Made by a program: the position numbers and the translations under genes
The notes under the pieces: generated by a model
Seen by the model: the letters and a program-made list of their open reading frames with translations, nothing else
Database searches by the model: none
What the model was told of the DNA's origin: nothing
Assembly (NCBI RefSeq): GCF_904849725.1
Contig: NC_058520.1
Span: forward strand, 399,355,993 to 399,419,992
Origin: Hordeum vulgare subsp. vulgare
Lineage: Eukaryota > Streptophyta > Magnoliopsida > Poales > Poaceae
Direction: 5' to 3'
Length of the DNA stretch: 64,000 nt
Shown: positions 47,729 through 59,673 of the stretch, in pieces
Layout: each line of letters begins with the position of its first letter
Numbering within the stretch: position 1 is the first letter of the stretch

Positions 47729-48261
47729 GTGAGGTACTCTAGCAAACTTGATTTCTATTTATATTGGTGTTAGATTACTGTATTATCACTTTTCCATGAC
47801 TAGTACCCCCCGATACTATCCATACTTTCATCAAAACAAGCAATCAACACAAAATAAACAGAATTTGTCAAAAACACACCAGTTTGTACCAATCTATATA
47901 CTTTGTATACTTCTGGTATCTCAAAAAATTTGAAACATTATGACAGTTTGGGCAATTTGCATATCAACCAGCAGCAAAACGAATCAACTCAAAATCTCTT
48001 TCTGGATAAAAATGAAAAATAATTTCGTGGGCGAACAGTTTCTGTCTTTTTCCTGCAGGATCAAACAACCATCACCAAACTAGTCATAAAGGTTTTACTT
48101 GGCTCAAACACAAAAAGAAACACAAAATACACAATCATAACAGAATTATGATGGTGTGGACGCAACAAAACATAAAGCAAAAAAGCAAATATAAATTCAT
48201 TGGGTTGCCTCCCAACAAGCGCTATTGTTTAACGCCCTTAGCTAGGCATAAGGTGATAGAA
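47729..48261 (-). other. Non-coding 3' domain of A2, part next to protease
   Basis: This AT-rich stretch follows the protease stop of A2 and holds no recognisable gene. It contains TGGGTTGCCTCCCAACAAGC at about 48200, close to the end of the protease frame. It is joined to 38787 once C3 is removed. Confidence 0.7.
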
Positions 48262-49205
48262 TCACGTATCGTCGTCTTTGGTGCTCAAACCATAAGTAGC
48301 CCTCATCATGGACTCATAAGGCAATCTTATTTTCTTTCTAGGAAAATGCTCCATGCCCTTCTTTAAAGGAAATTGAAATCTAATATTCCCTCCCTTCATA
48401 TCGATGATAGCACCAATAGTCCTTAGGAAAGGTCTACCGAGAATGATAGGACATATAGGATTGCAATCAATATCAAGCACAATGAAATCCACGGGTATAT
48501 AGTTCCTGTTTGAAATAATAAGAACATAATTGATCCTTCCCATGGGTTTCTTAATAGTAGAATCCGCAAGATGCAAATTAAGAGAGCACTCCTCAATCTC
48601 ATTAAAGCCTAGAACATCACATAAAGACTTTGGAGTCGCGGAAACACTAGCAACCAAATCACACAAAGCATTGCATTCATAGTTTTTGATCTTGATTTTG
48701 ATAGTAGGTTCCCACTCATCATGAAGCTTTCTAGGAATAGAAACTCCCAACTCAAGTTTCTCTTCAAGAGATTTCATCATAGCATCGACGATATGATCGG
48801 TAAAGGCCTTGTTTTGGCTATAAGCGTGTGGAGAGTTTACCATGGATTGCATCAAGGAAATACATTCAATCAAAGAGAAAATATCATAATTGAATTCCTT
48901 GAAACCCAAAGTAGTAGTTTCATTACTACTCAAAGTTTTGATATCCTCTACTCCACTTTCAATGCTTTTAGCATCAAGATGGATAGACTCCGAATCATTG
49001 CGGCGTTTTTCAACCAAGTTGGATTCATATCCAGCCCTATCATCATTAGGTTTGACACTAGAAAACAAGGATTCAATGGGAGTCACACCAAGCACTTTAA
49101 GATCTTCGTGATTCTCATCACGAGAACACGCCTTTTTAAGCCATTCATGTCTAGCACAAATTTGGGCGGTTCTTTCTTTACTCTCATTCATGGAAACACG
49201 CATAG
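48262..49205 (-). pseudogene. Protease half of the A2 gag-protease gene
   Basis: The minus-strand frame ends at 48262. It encodes a Gag-protease linker (ESKERTAQICARHEWLKKAC) and an Athila-type aspartic protease domain. The active-site region reads ALCDLVASVSATP, where the usual DLGAS has become DLVAS, and CPIILGRPFLRTIGAIID follows. The Gly-to-Val change next to the catalytic Asp would probably abolish activity. The upstream gag half lies at 61224-62338. The frame is interrupted at 49205 by chromovirus T, and the two parts are in register once T and one target duplication are removed. A stop directly follows the protease, with no pol. Confidence 0.85.
49201..49205 (+). repeat. Target-site duplication of chromovirus T, left copy
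   Basis: CATAG here and CATAA at 61224-61228 flank the element, with one mismatch. The right copy gives the better continuation of the A2 frame, so the left one probably mutated. Confidence 0.8.
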
Positions 49206-51374
49206 TGTGACATCCTCGACTTTTGCAACAGTAATTATTGTAATTAAGCTACAATGATCACCCGCTAATGATGCCACATCATCGAGGATTCCCATCTCAG
49301 ACCCGCGTTGATTCAAGTCTATCCGGATTCAAAATTTGAAAACAAAAGAAAAATACTTTATAAGTTCATTACAAATATTAAAAGGATATATATAAAAAGG
49401 AAAGTATTAAAAATAATAATGATAAAATAAAGTATAAAGAAAAAGAAAGTATTTAAAAATAAAAATCAAATAGTAAAATAAATAGTGAAAGAAAGAAAAA
49501 AAAGAAACAAAACCAACCGGCCCAACTCGGCCAAATGGCCCAGCCGGCCACCCCACCCCTCCAAACCCTAGCGCCCCCCCCCCCCCTGACGAGGGATCCT
49601 CTGGCTCGCTCCCTCTCCCTCCCCTTAGCGCCGCCACCCCCCCACGCTCCCCCTCTCGGTCCCACCCCTCCCACCGACAGCTCCCCACGAGGGGCTCCCT
49701 CTCTCTCTCGTGATCCTCTCCCACCCCCACGCCAGATCCCCCTCCCTCCCCCACGAGCCCTCCTCTCCCACGTCGCCTCCTCCCCCCAGGTCCTCCCGCC
49801 GGCGGCCTCTCCCCCCGTCGGCCCCTCTACTCCCGGCCGGCGAGCCCCTCGGCCCTCCACCACCCCGGCCAGCACCTCCCCACCCCCGGCCTCCTTACTC
49901 ACCTCGCCTCCACCGCCGGCCTCCCTCGCCTCTCCCCTAGGGCCGGCCACCACCCCTCCGGATCCGACGGCCGGGGCCCTCCCCATCCCGTCGGCCGGCC
50001 CCTCTCGGCCCCAACCCGAGCCCCCACCATCGGCCGGCCCCCTTCACCAACTCCGGCAACCACCACCACCACGGCCACGGCATCCCGACCACCTCGGGCT
50101 CCTCCTTGCCGGCACCGCACCATCGGCCTCCTCGTCATCCTCCACAACGGCCGACCCCGAGCCTCGCCGCCCCGTTCCCCGGCAACCTCGCACTAACCGG
50201 CTACGCGGGAAGAATTATGGGTACTCGGCGTCGCGGTATCAGCCGAAGCTTTTCAGATGCCAGCAATGTAGCGGCGCGCGCCCGAGTGGTCCCGAGATGC
50301 ATCGCGCTTGTGATTAAGGGATGCTAGGACTGACGTCGGCCGCCCACGCCACGTGCAGGAGTGTGAAGGGGAACTGGGCCCACGAACCCTTTGTGCTTAG
50401 GATTTAGACCGGCGGGCTGGCCTCTCTGATTAGTCTTAGGTGGGGCTGCGACGTGTCGATATTCCGAGGCCGGGCAGGACCCAGAAAAGTATGTCCGGCC
50501 AGAGTGTTATCGAGCGTGACGGGACATGTGGTGCACCCCTGCAGGGATGAAAATTAACTATTCGGATAGCCGTGTCCACGGTTACAGGACGACTTGGAGT
50601 TGTGCCCCGATCTTTTACAACTACAATTGTTACATAACTGGAATTAGTTTGCCTCGGGATTACTTCCTCGCAGGGAGTCGAGGGAGGATCTTTAGGCGTG
50701 ACCTCACTTTAATATTGCTGCAACAATATGACTATTAATGTGTTACCCCCTGTTCTACCCTCGTCTATTGCTGCAAGACCCTGAAGATGCTAGTCTTCGA
50801 TAGGACTAGGCCTTCTCTCTCTATTCTCGCATTGCTGCAGTCAGTCCACATATAACCCCCCTTCTTTGATACTGATGCATATTTAGAATAGTACTGATGT
50901 AAGACTTGCGAGTACTTTGGATGAGTACTCACCGCTGCTTTGCTCCCCCCTTGTCCCCTTGATCCGTTTGCTGCGACCAGATGATGGAGCCCAGGAGATG
51001 GAGGTCCCCGCCGCCGACGACTGCTACCCCGACGGTGCCTACTACTACGTGGAGGCCGCTGATGATCAGGAGTAGTTAGGAGGTTCCCAGGCAGGAGGCC
51101 TCGCCTCGTTCGATCGTTGTATCTTTTGTGCTAGCCTTCTCTAAGGCACCCCATGTTGTTTTATGTCTGTACTCAGATATTTGTTGCTTCCGCTGACCCG
51201 TGTGTTTATCGAGCTTTCGTATTCTAGCCCTCGAGGCCCCTGGCTTGTAATATGAAGCTGATGTTATTTTATTTGTGTCTAGAGTTGTGTTGTGATATCT
51301 TCCCGTGAGTCCTTGGGTTTGATCGTACGCATTTGCGTGTATGATTAGCGTACGATTAAATCGAGGGCGTCACA
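49206..51374 (+). repeat. 5' LTR of chromovirus T, internally deleted
   Basis: The LTR runs from TGTGACATCCTCG to GGGCGTCACA. It lacks about 1.76 kb that are present in the 3' LTR (58281-60039); the join is at about 50190 (GGCAACCTCG/CACTAACC). The segment 49560-50190 is extremely C/CT-rich and gives long but meaningless frames on both strands. Confidence 0.92.
49386..49396 (+). promoter_or_regulatory. Possible TATA box of the T LTR
   Basis: TATATATAAAA lies 180 bases into the LTR in an AT-rich part upstream of the GC-rich segment. The same motif is at about 57468 in the 3' LTR. Its role is inferred. Confidence 0.35.
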
Positions 51375-51377
51375 AGT

Positions 51378-51393
51378 TGGTATCAGAGCCAAC
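51378..51393 (+). other. Primer-binding site of chromovirus T (tRNA-Met)
   Basis: TGGTATCAGAGCCAAC begins four bases after the 5' LTR. It is the canonical initiator tRNA-Met binding site. Confidence 0.92.
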
Positions 51394-51693
51394 TGCCTGT
51401 AGGTAGCCCCATTTCCAACTCCTTGGCCGAAGTTGAGTCTAGTGTTTGAAAAACTTTACTAACACTGATGTTGTGGCTTACGGGCCCACATCTCAATTGG
51501 GTGGTATTAGTATCTTTTTCTCCTTTTCTATACTCTGGGCTCTACTTTCTCTTCTCTTTCGGGTCAAAGATTTTACTAACTCTAACATTAGGTTCTCGAA
51601 TCACATCGATCCGGAGCGCTGGACTATCTACTCTTTTTCTCCTGAATATGTATTACACACACTGTCATTGACATCCGTCAATCTTATTTTCAG

Positions 51694-52476
51694 ATGCGTC
51701 CCGCAAGACAGCACGTGCGCCTGACACAGGCCACTGAGATGACTGGGTTCTCGGCCATTTTGGTCGATCTCCTGACCAGGCTGGGATATCGCTGGTACCC
51801 CGAGTACACTGTGTTCGAGGATTTCCGCGAGTATAACCAGTACCAGTACCACGCTGAGGTTCGCATCTTCGACCAGAGGGGCGGCGAGACCCTCGAGCGC
51901 CACGTGTTCTGTGGTATTGGAGTGTCGGTCGAGATGGCCGTCCATGATGCGGCCTACATCGCCATCACCCGTCTCCGTGGAGCGTACCCTCACCTGGAGG
52001 AGAGCCCTTTCAGATACATCCCACATGCTCCTGCTGGGGATGAGACTGGGTCTGATCTCACTGCCTACGCTTCTGACGTTCGGGAGCGCAGCGATCGTTC
52101 CTACGTCGCTGTCTGCGCCCCCTACGTGACGCGTCGCTACGACGCGTGGGTTCTGGTGCAGTACACTGAGGCAATGGATCGTGCTTTCCGAGCTCTGACT
52201 ATGGAGTTGTATGCTACGCGCGCTCGTCTTTACGACGCGTTGATAGAGCTACAGCCATCACACTGTCCGAGGGTTCCACCTATGCGCATCCGCGAACCGA
52301 GCAGGATAGAGCTACCATCAGCTCTGGAGTGGACTGATGTTGGGGGCAGAACCCCTGCACTTGGACCTCAGCTGCTCGATTGGATGTGGTACCCTCACCA
52401 GAGTCACAACGGGACACAGGGTCCTGTCCCTACCTTCTATCACCGCCAGCTACCAGGATTCGATTGTCCTCTCTGA
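51694..52476 (+). CDS. Extra upstream gene of chromovirus T, dsRNA-binding-like protein
   Basis: An intact 260-codon gene lies between the primer-binding site and gag, in a different frame from gag and 287 bases before it. I recognise no named family. Residues 18-95 follow the alpha-beta-beta-beta-alpha pattern of a double-stranded-RNA-binding domain: a leading amphipathic helix, a PEY turn (36-38), a YHAEVRIFD strand (52-60), an FCGIGVS turn (72-78) and a final helix with AA at 86-87 and Leu 94. The basic residues that such domains use in place of VEMAVHD (79-85) are missing. The C-terminal half has a Tyr/Arg-rich middle and a Pro/Trp-rich end, with no membrane segment or signal peptide. ATG 51694 directly follows a splice-acceptor-like TTATTTTCAG. 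It has no stop, while gag-pol has four. Confidence 0.7.
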   Translation: MRPARQHVRLTQATEMTGFSAILVDLLTRLGYRWYPEYTVFEDFREYNQYQYHAEVRIFDQRGGETLERHVFCGIGVSVEMAVHDAAYIAITRLRGAYPHLEESPFRYIPHAPAGDETGSDLTAYASDVRERSDRSYVAVCAPYVTRRYDAWVLVQYTEAMDRAFRALTMELYATRARLYDALIELQPSHCPRVPPMRIREPSRIELPSALEWTDVGGRTPALGPQLLDWMWYPHQSHNGTQGPVPTFYHRQLPGFDCPL

Positions 52477-52763
52477 CGTTGATGTAGCCTTATCGCTACA
52501 TCTCATTGTGGTACTCTTCCACCGCGTGCCTGCGCGCCGCCTAGTGAGTCCAGGGTATCGTCTAATGCGTCCGGGCTATCGCCAAATTTCGAATTTGTAA
52601 TCGTTAGTCTGTAATCGAACTTATGTATGGGTCTGTATGTCGAACTCAACTACCATGGAGTATCTATCGCATTTCCCTTTCATTATGCTTGATTACTTCA
52701 TGAATGCGTGCGATGCCTTTCAATTAATTTAAGCTAAACTACCCCTGCTAAAAATTTAACAGG

Positions 52764-55700
52764 ATGGTTAGACTAGCTGGCCGCCCGCGTGCCCCTACCA
52801 ACGATGCACCACCCCCGCCTCCTGAGTATATGGCGGGGATGATCCAACAGTTTGAGCTGAACCGCCAGTTTATGCAAGGGCTCATGGATCAGTTCCAAAG
52901 GCCGAACATGAACCAACCGCAAGGCGTGACACTGCAAGACTTCTGCCGCCTCACCCCTGCGGTCTACCGCAGCTCAACACAGCCTCTTGATGCTGATGAC
53001 TGGCTCCGTGACATTTCTTATGAGCTAGAGTCTGCCAATGTGTCCCTGGCGAGCTATGTCAACTTTGCCGCCTACTTTCTGAAGGGTCCCGCTGCTCAAT
53101 GGTGGGACAGTCACAGGCGCTCTCAGCCTGATGGAACTATCATCACTTGGGCAGAGTTCAAGGCCGCTTTCCGTGCTCGATACATTTCCCAGGGAATCAT
53201 GGACCGGAAGAAGCGTGAGTTCCGCAACTTGGTCCAGGGCAACAAGACTGTGGATGCTTATCAGCGGGAATTTCTGGAATTATCTCTCTATGCTGAAGAA
53301 GACATTGCGACTGATGCACGCAGGCAGGAGAAGTTCCGTGAAGGCCTCCACCCTGATATCAAGCTGACACTCCTCTTTCAGGACTATGCTGACTTCGCCA
53401 CCCTGGTGAACAAGGCTATTCAGGTTGAGACTGGTCTGCAGGAATACAAAGATAGCAGCAAGCGCAACCGTGACATGGGCTCATCTTCGGGCTCATCTGC
53501 ACAGAAGCGGAAGATCTGGATTCCCAACAACATGTACCATGCACCTGCTCCTACTCCGAGGACGTCCTATGCTGCACCTCGCCTGCCTCCTCCACCACCT
53601 AGGCAGCCGAGGCTTCCAGCTCCACCACCTCGAGTTCCTCCTTCCCGCCCTGAGGACGGGTTGTGCTTCAAGTGTGGCCGTCCAGGTCACCGTGCTAGAG
53701 ACTGCAGGCAGAATCCGAATCAGCTGGCACTTCCCGCAACTGGCAGTGGCAACAACCAGAACCGCAACTTCAACACTAAGCCTGCTTATGTTCGTGGTCA
53801 GGCCAACAACATTGATATGGGTCAAGCTCAAGACCAGCCTGCTACCGTGATGGGTACACTTCTCGTTAACTCAGTACCTGCTTCTGTATTGTTTGATACA
53901 GGAGCATCGCATTCCTTTATGTCGGAAAATTTTGCATACATGCATGACATTAGGAGCGAAGAGATGAACATCCCGATAGTGGTAAACACCCCTGGGGGCG
54001 AATGCCGAACCTCTGTGGTTTGCCCCCATGTTCTAGTTGAAATTGAAGGATTAGAATTCCTTGCCAACCCCATCCTACTAAAGTCATCCAACATTGATCT
54101 CATATTGGGGATGGACTGGTTGAAAGCTCATACGGCATCGATCGTTTGTGCCACCAAGACCGTCCACCTCCTACACCCTTCAGATGAAGTAATAAGCTAC
54201 CATGCTCATCTCGTCTGTAATGGTGAGGCACGACTGTATGCTTTGAATGCATTAAATGCGTCGCCTCTTGAAGGGATTGAAAACATACTAGTGGTCTGAG
54301 AATTCCAAGATGTCTTTCCAGAAGAACTTCCGGGGATTCCCCCTGCTCGAGATGTCGAGTTTGTCATTGACTTGGTACCCGGTACCACTCCTATTGCCAA
54401 GCGTCCTTATAAAATGCCGCCACATGAACTCCTTGAACTTAAGCAAGAAATTGACAACTCGCTCCGTCTGGGTTTCATCCGTCTGAGTTCCTCTGCTTGG
54501 GGAGCACCTTCTCTCTTTGTTAAGAAGAAGGATGGGACAAATCGATTGGTTCAAGACTATCGTCCTATCAACCAGGCCACTATTCAAAACAAATATCCTC
54601 TCTCTCGGATAAATGATTTGTATGATCAACTTGCTGGTTCCACCGTTTTCTCTAAGCTCGACTTGAGATTGGGATACCACCAGATCCGTGTTCGCAAGGA
54701 AGATATTCCAAAGACCGCCTTTGTTACTCGATATGGATCATACGAGTACACCGTCATGTCCTTCGGCTTAACAAATGCACCGGCAACCTTCTCTCGACTG
54801 ATGAATTATATATTCATGGACTACCTCGACAAATTTGTCGTGGTATATCTGGATGATATTCTGGTGTTTTCGAAGAACAAAGAAGAGCATGCTGAGCATT
54901 TTCGTCTTGTACTGGATAAGCTTCGGGAGCATAAACTCTATGCGAAGTATTCCAAATGTGAGTTCTGGCTAGACGAAGTGACTTACCTTGGTTATGTGAT
55001 TTCCAAGGATGGTATTGCGGTCAACCCCGAACGAATTCAAGCTATTCTTGACTGGACTCCCCCGAAGAATGTCAAGCAAGTCATAAGTTTTCTCGGACTC
55101 GCCAGCTATTGCCATCGATTCGTCGAGAACTTCTCCAAGATTGCGAAGCCCTTAACCAACCTGCTTCACAAAGGTGTTAAGTGTGAATGGACTGATAAAT
55201 GCCAGGAAAGTTTCCAAGCGCTCAAGGACAAACTGACGTCCGCTCCAGTACTTGCTCCTCCAGATACGAAAAGGGATTTCGTCATATACTGTGATGCTTC
55301 TCGTCAAGGAATAGGTTGTGTCCTAATGCAGGATCGCAAGGTGATCGCTTATGCTTCACGTCAACTGCGTGCTCATGAAGAGAACTACCCAGTTCATGAT
55401 CTCGAGCTTGCCGCAGTCATTCATGCATTGAAGGAATGGTGACAATACCTTGTCGGTAATCGCTGTGAAATCTACACCGACCATCAAAGTCTGAAGTACT
55501 TGTTCACTCAACCGGAGCTGAACCTACGTCAACAAAGATGGATGGAGCGTATAGCAGATTTTAACTGTAGTATATCATATACCCCTGGCAAGGCTAATGT
55601 AATGGCTGATGCCTTAAGTCCCAAGTCATACTGCAACCACCTCCAGGTTCATCAGGTTCCCGATCATCTGCAAGAGGAATTCCGTAAGCTGAACCTCCAC

Positions 55701-57251
55701 ATTGTTCGTCAGGGTTACCTTGTTCCCCCTCCTGAAGATTGTCAAAAGATGAACCTTCGTGTTGTTAATCAGGGTTCCCTCAGTAACCTAGTGGTTGAAC
55801 CAGATCTTGTGAGCTCCATAAAGAATCTGCAAGACTTTGACGATGATGTCGACAAGATTAAGAGCTATATTGCGAAGGGTAAACCCTCCTTTTTCACTAT
55901 TGATGAAGGTGGCGCCTTGTATTTCAAGGGTCGCCTATTCGTCCCAAATAAGAAGGAAAATCTCAGGATGACTGGAAAGGTGATGGAAGAAGCTCATGAC
56001 ACACCACTGTTTATCCACCCGGGTAGTACCAAGATGTACCAAGACATCCGGCAGAGATTCTGGTGGCCCAATATGAAACAAGACATTGCACGATATGTGG
56101 CAGAATGTGATATATGCCGGCGTATCAAAGCAGAACACCAAAAGCCTACTGGAACTCTGCAGCCTATCTCTATTCCTGAGTGGAAATGGGACCACGTTGA
56201 AATGGATTTCGTCACTGGTTTTCCCAGATCTCAGAAAAGTAATGATGCTATTCTTGTCGTCATTGATCGACTGTCCAAAGTTGCACATTTCCTGGTCGTC
56301 AAAGAAACGATTAATGCTAGTCAACTGGCAGATCTTTATATGTCAAGAGTTGTTTCACTTCACGGTATTCCGTTGGTAATCAGTTTGGACCGTGGCAGCT
56401 TGTTCACTTCAAAATTCTGGGAAAGTTTTCAGAAGGCTATGGGGACTCATCTGTCCTTCAGCACTGCATTTCATCCTCAATCCTAGGGACAAGTTGAACG
56501 AGTCAACCAAATTCTCGAGGACATGCTTCGAGCTTGTGTCATTTCTTTCGGTAAGAAATGGGAGGAATCTCTCCCGTATGCCGAGTTCTCTTACAACAAT
56601 AGCTATCAAGCTAGTCTGAAGATGGCCCCTTTCGAAGTATTGTATGGGCGAAGGTGTCGAACTCCTCTTAATTGGTCAGAAACTGGGGAACGATCACTCT
56701 TCGGTCCGGATATTATTCAACATGCCGAAGATCAAGTCTGCATTCTTCATGAGAATCTGAAGGCTGCTCAGTCTCGTCAGAAGAGTCAGTATGACCGTCA
56801 TCATCAAGATATGGTCTATCAACCTGGCGAAAAGGCTTATCTTCGTGTCACACCAATGAGAGGTCCACACCGTTTCGGAATCAAGGGAAAATTAGCTCCT
56901 CGTTATATTGGTCCTTTCACTGTTCTCGAAAGGCGTGGAAGAGTGGCTTATCAATTGGAACTGCCGGCGAACCTTTCTCAGGTTCATGATGTCTTCCATG
57001 TTTCTCAGCTCCGTCGCTGCTTCAAGGACCCTATTCGAGCAGTGGATCACGATATGCTTGAACTACAACAAGACCTCTCTTATAAAGAGCATCCGGTCCG
57101 CATACTTGACCAAGCTGAACGTAAGACTCGTCGCAAGGTCACCAAGTTCCTTAAAGTACAGTGGTCAAATCACTCTGAAGATGAAGCCACCTAGGAACGC
57201 GAGGATCATCTTCGTGATGAATACCCCGGGCTCTTTCCCTCTACCTCTTAA
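52764..57251 (+). pseudogene. gag-pol polyprotein of chromovirus T, four in-frame stops
   Basis: A single frame from ATG 52764 to TAA 57249 spans about 1495 codons. Domains in order are Gag, zinc knuckle CFKCGRPGHRARDC (about residue 301), protease LFDTGASHSFMS (about 376), reverse transcriptase with [11 protein letters not shown] (about 695), RNase H ([12 protein letters not shown]), integrase with zinc finger ([16 protein letters not shown]) and catalytic Asp, Asp and Glu, a GPF segment (YIGPFTVLERRG) and a chromodomain (EHPVRILDQ to EDHLRDEYPG). Stops at 54297 (TGA), 55440 (TGA), 56484 (TAG) and 57192 (TAG, in the chromodomain) break it. There is no frameshift, which indicates recent death. 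The chromodomain would direct insertion into heterochromatin. Confidence 0.93.
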
Positions 57252-57274
57252 TTCTCGGGACGAGAATTCTTGTT

Positions 57275-57287
57275 AGTAGGGGAGAAT
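57275..57287 (+). other. Polypurine tract of chromovirus T
   Basis: AGTAGGGGAGAAT directly precedes the 3' LTR start at 57288. Confidence 0.88.
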
Positions 57288-58492
57288 TGTTACATCCTTG
57301 ACTTTTGCAACAGTAATTATTGTAATTAAGCTACAATGATCACCCGCTAATGATGCCACATCATCGAGGATTCCCATCTCAGACCCGCGTTGATTCAAGT
57401 CTATCCGGATTCAAAATTTGAAAACAAAAGAAAAATACTTTATAAGTTCATTACAAATATTAAAAGGATATATATAAAAAGGAAAGTATTAAAAATAATA
57501 ATGATAAAATAAAGTATAAAGAAAAGGAAAGTATTTAAAAAGAAAAATCAAATAGTAAAATAAATAGTGAAAGAAAGAAAAAAAAGAAACCAAACCAACC
57601 GGCCCAACTGGGCCAAATGGCCCAGCCGGCCACCCCACCCCTCCAAACCCTAGCGCCCCCCCCCCTAACGAGGGAGCCTCTCGCTCGCTCCCTCTCCCTC
57701 CCCTTAGCGCCGCCACCCCCCCCCCCCCCCCCCACGCTCCCCCTCTCGGTCCCACCCCTCCCACCGACAGCTCCCCACGAGGGGCTCCCTCTCTCTCTCG
57801 TGATCCTCTCCCACCCCCACGCCAGATCCCCCTCCCTCCCCCACGAGCCCTCCTCTCCCACGTCGCGTCCACCCCCCAGGTCCTCCCGCTGGTGGCCTCT
57901 CCCCCCGTCGGCCCCTCTACTCCCGGCCGGCGAGCCCCTCGGCCCTCCACCACGCCGGCCAGCACCTCCCCACCCCCGGCCTCCTTACTCACCTCGCCTC
58001 CACCGCCGGCCTCCCTCGCCTCTCCCCTAGGGCCGGCCACCACCCCTCCGGATCCGCCGGCCGAGGCCCTCCCCATCCTGTCGGCCGGCTCCTCTCGGCC
58101 CCAACCCGAGCCCCCACCATCGGCCGGCCCCCTTCACCAACTCCGGCAACCACCACCACCACGGCCACGGCGTCCCGGCCACCTCGGGCTCCTCCTTGCC
58201 GGCACCGCACCATCGGCCTCCTCGTCATCCTCCACAACGGCCGACCCCGAGCCTCGCCGCCCCGTTCCCCGGCAACGTCGGTGAGCCCTTTTGCGGGCTC
58301 CTCCCACCCTCTCCTTCCGTTTTCCGTCCCGGTTCCGTTCCGGAGATTAGTTCCCTTTTCCGGTGCCGTTGAGGTCTCGTAGGGTGGTGGAGTTTTGCCC
58401 CATTCCTCTCTGTTGAGAGATGAACAGATGAACAGAGAGAGGGCAGAGATGAGAGTTAAATGAAAATAAAAACAAAAGATGTATTAGATGTC

Positions 58493-58537
58493 GTATGTAT
58501 GTATGTATGTATGTATGTATGTATGTATGTATGTATG
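58493..58537 (+). repeat. GTAT microsatellite
   Basis: Eleven uninterrupted GTAT units lie in the 3' LTR of T. The segment is missing from the 5' LTR, so length cannot be compared between LTRs. Confidence 0.95.
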
Positions 58538-59673
58538 ATATGCGATGTATGTATTTGCGTATATAGATATTGGAGGAATACGATATTTGCACGGTTAGGT
58601 ATCTATAAAAAAATGAGTAAATAGCCTTAAGCCACTTACCGGTGGGGCCAACGCACCCGGTGTCTATGACAGGAGGCCCCACGGGATAGATAATATAAAT
58701 AATAAAAATAATGTTTTTATTAAATAAATAAATAGATATATTAGTTAAATTAATTAATTAGAATAATTAGAGTATGACACGTGGGTCCCATCCCACTAAT
58801 TAATCTTGATGAATAGTAATTTAGTTAATTAAAAACCCATGACTATGACAACGAGGACCCACTGGCCAGTTTGACCAGTCAACCACTGATATCAGCATCA
58901 CATCATGTTGATGTCATAATTGCATTTAATAAATTAGCTAAATCTGTTTTTAATTCCTAAATAATTAATAAAACTTTAAAAATTAATATTAATAATCCAT
59001 AAGTCAGATCAAAATAATTTCAACATGATAGTTGATCAGCAAAACGAGACGAACCCGGATACACGGTCCATTCGTCTGTCACGCGTCCCTAGCATAGCAA
59101 ACATGGAACTTTTCCATCGTTTCCAGTATGACCGGAAGTAGCCCGAGACCCGGAAAAATATCGTCAGATATTCTTCCGACCCGTCTATGATGGATGTTGC
59201 TGCGTTAGCTCATGTCTAGCCTGCATCTTTCCATGTCATGCTTTGTGTTGCATCGGTGCTATTATTTATTGTTTCTTCCCCCTCTTCTTACCGGCAGACC
59301 CCGAGACTGACGCTGCTGCCGGGTACATCTCCGACCCTGCTGATTAGTCCTTTGCCGCAGAGCAGCAAGGCAAGCAAAACTCCCCTTGATCATTCCTATA
59401 TCGCCTATGTCTTTCTTCCTACTGCTTGCATTAGTATTTTGCTACTGTTGTAGTTAGCTCCTATATCTGATGCATAGCCTGTTTTTGATGAACTGCTACT
59501 TTCAGTCCTGTATCCTTAATATGCTTAGTATAGGTGGAGCAGTCATCCCCTCTGACCCCGTAGTTCAGTTGCCCCGCTTGTTTTCAAATCTCGATCTCTG
59601 ATCGACGAGCCAGACCCGACACAGCATTTTCACCCCCTTCGTTGTACGACGCTACAGAGATACTATCGGGTAC

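Noticed and set aside
49453..50317. Long Pro-rich and Gly/Arg-rich open frames on both strands in the chromovirus 5' LTR, repeated at 57489-58284.
   Set aside because: They come from an extremely C/CT-rich LTR leader. The same DNA is open on both strands, composition is low-complexity, and the frames are not preserved between the two LTRs.
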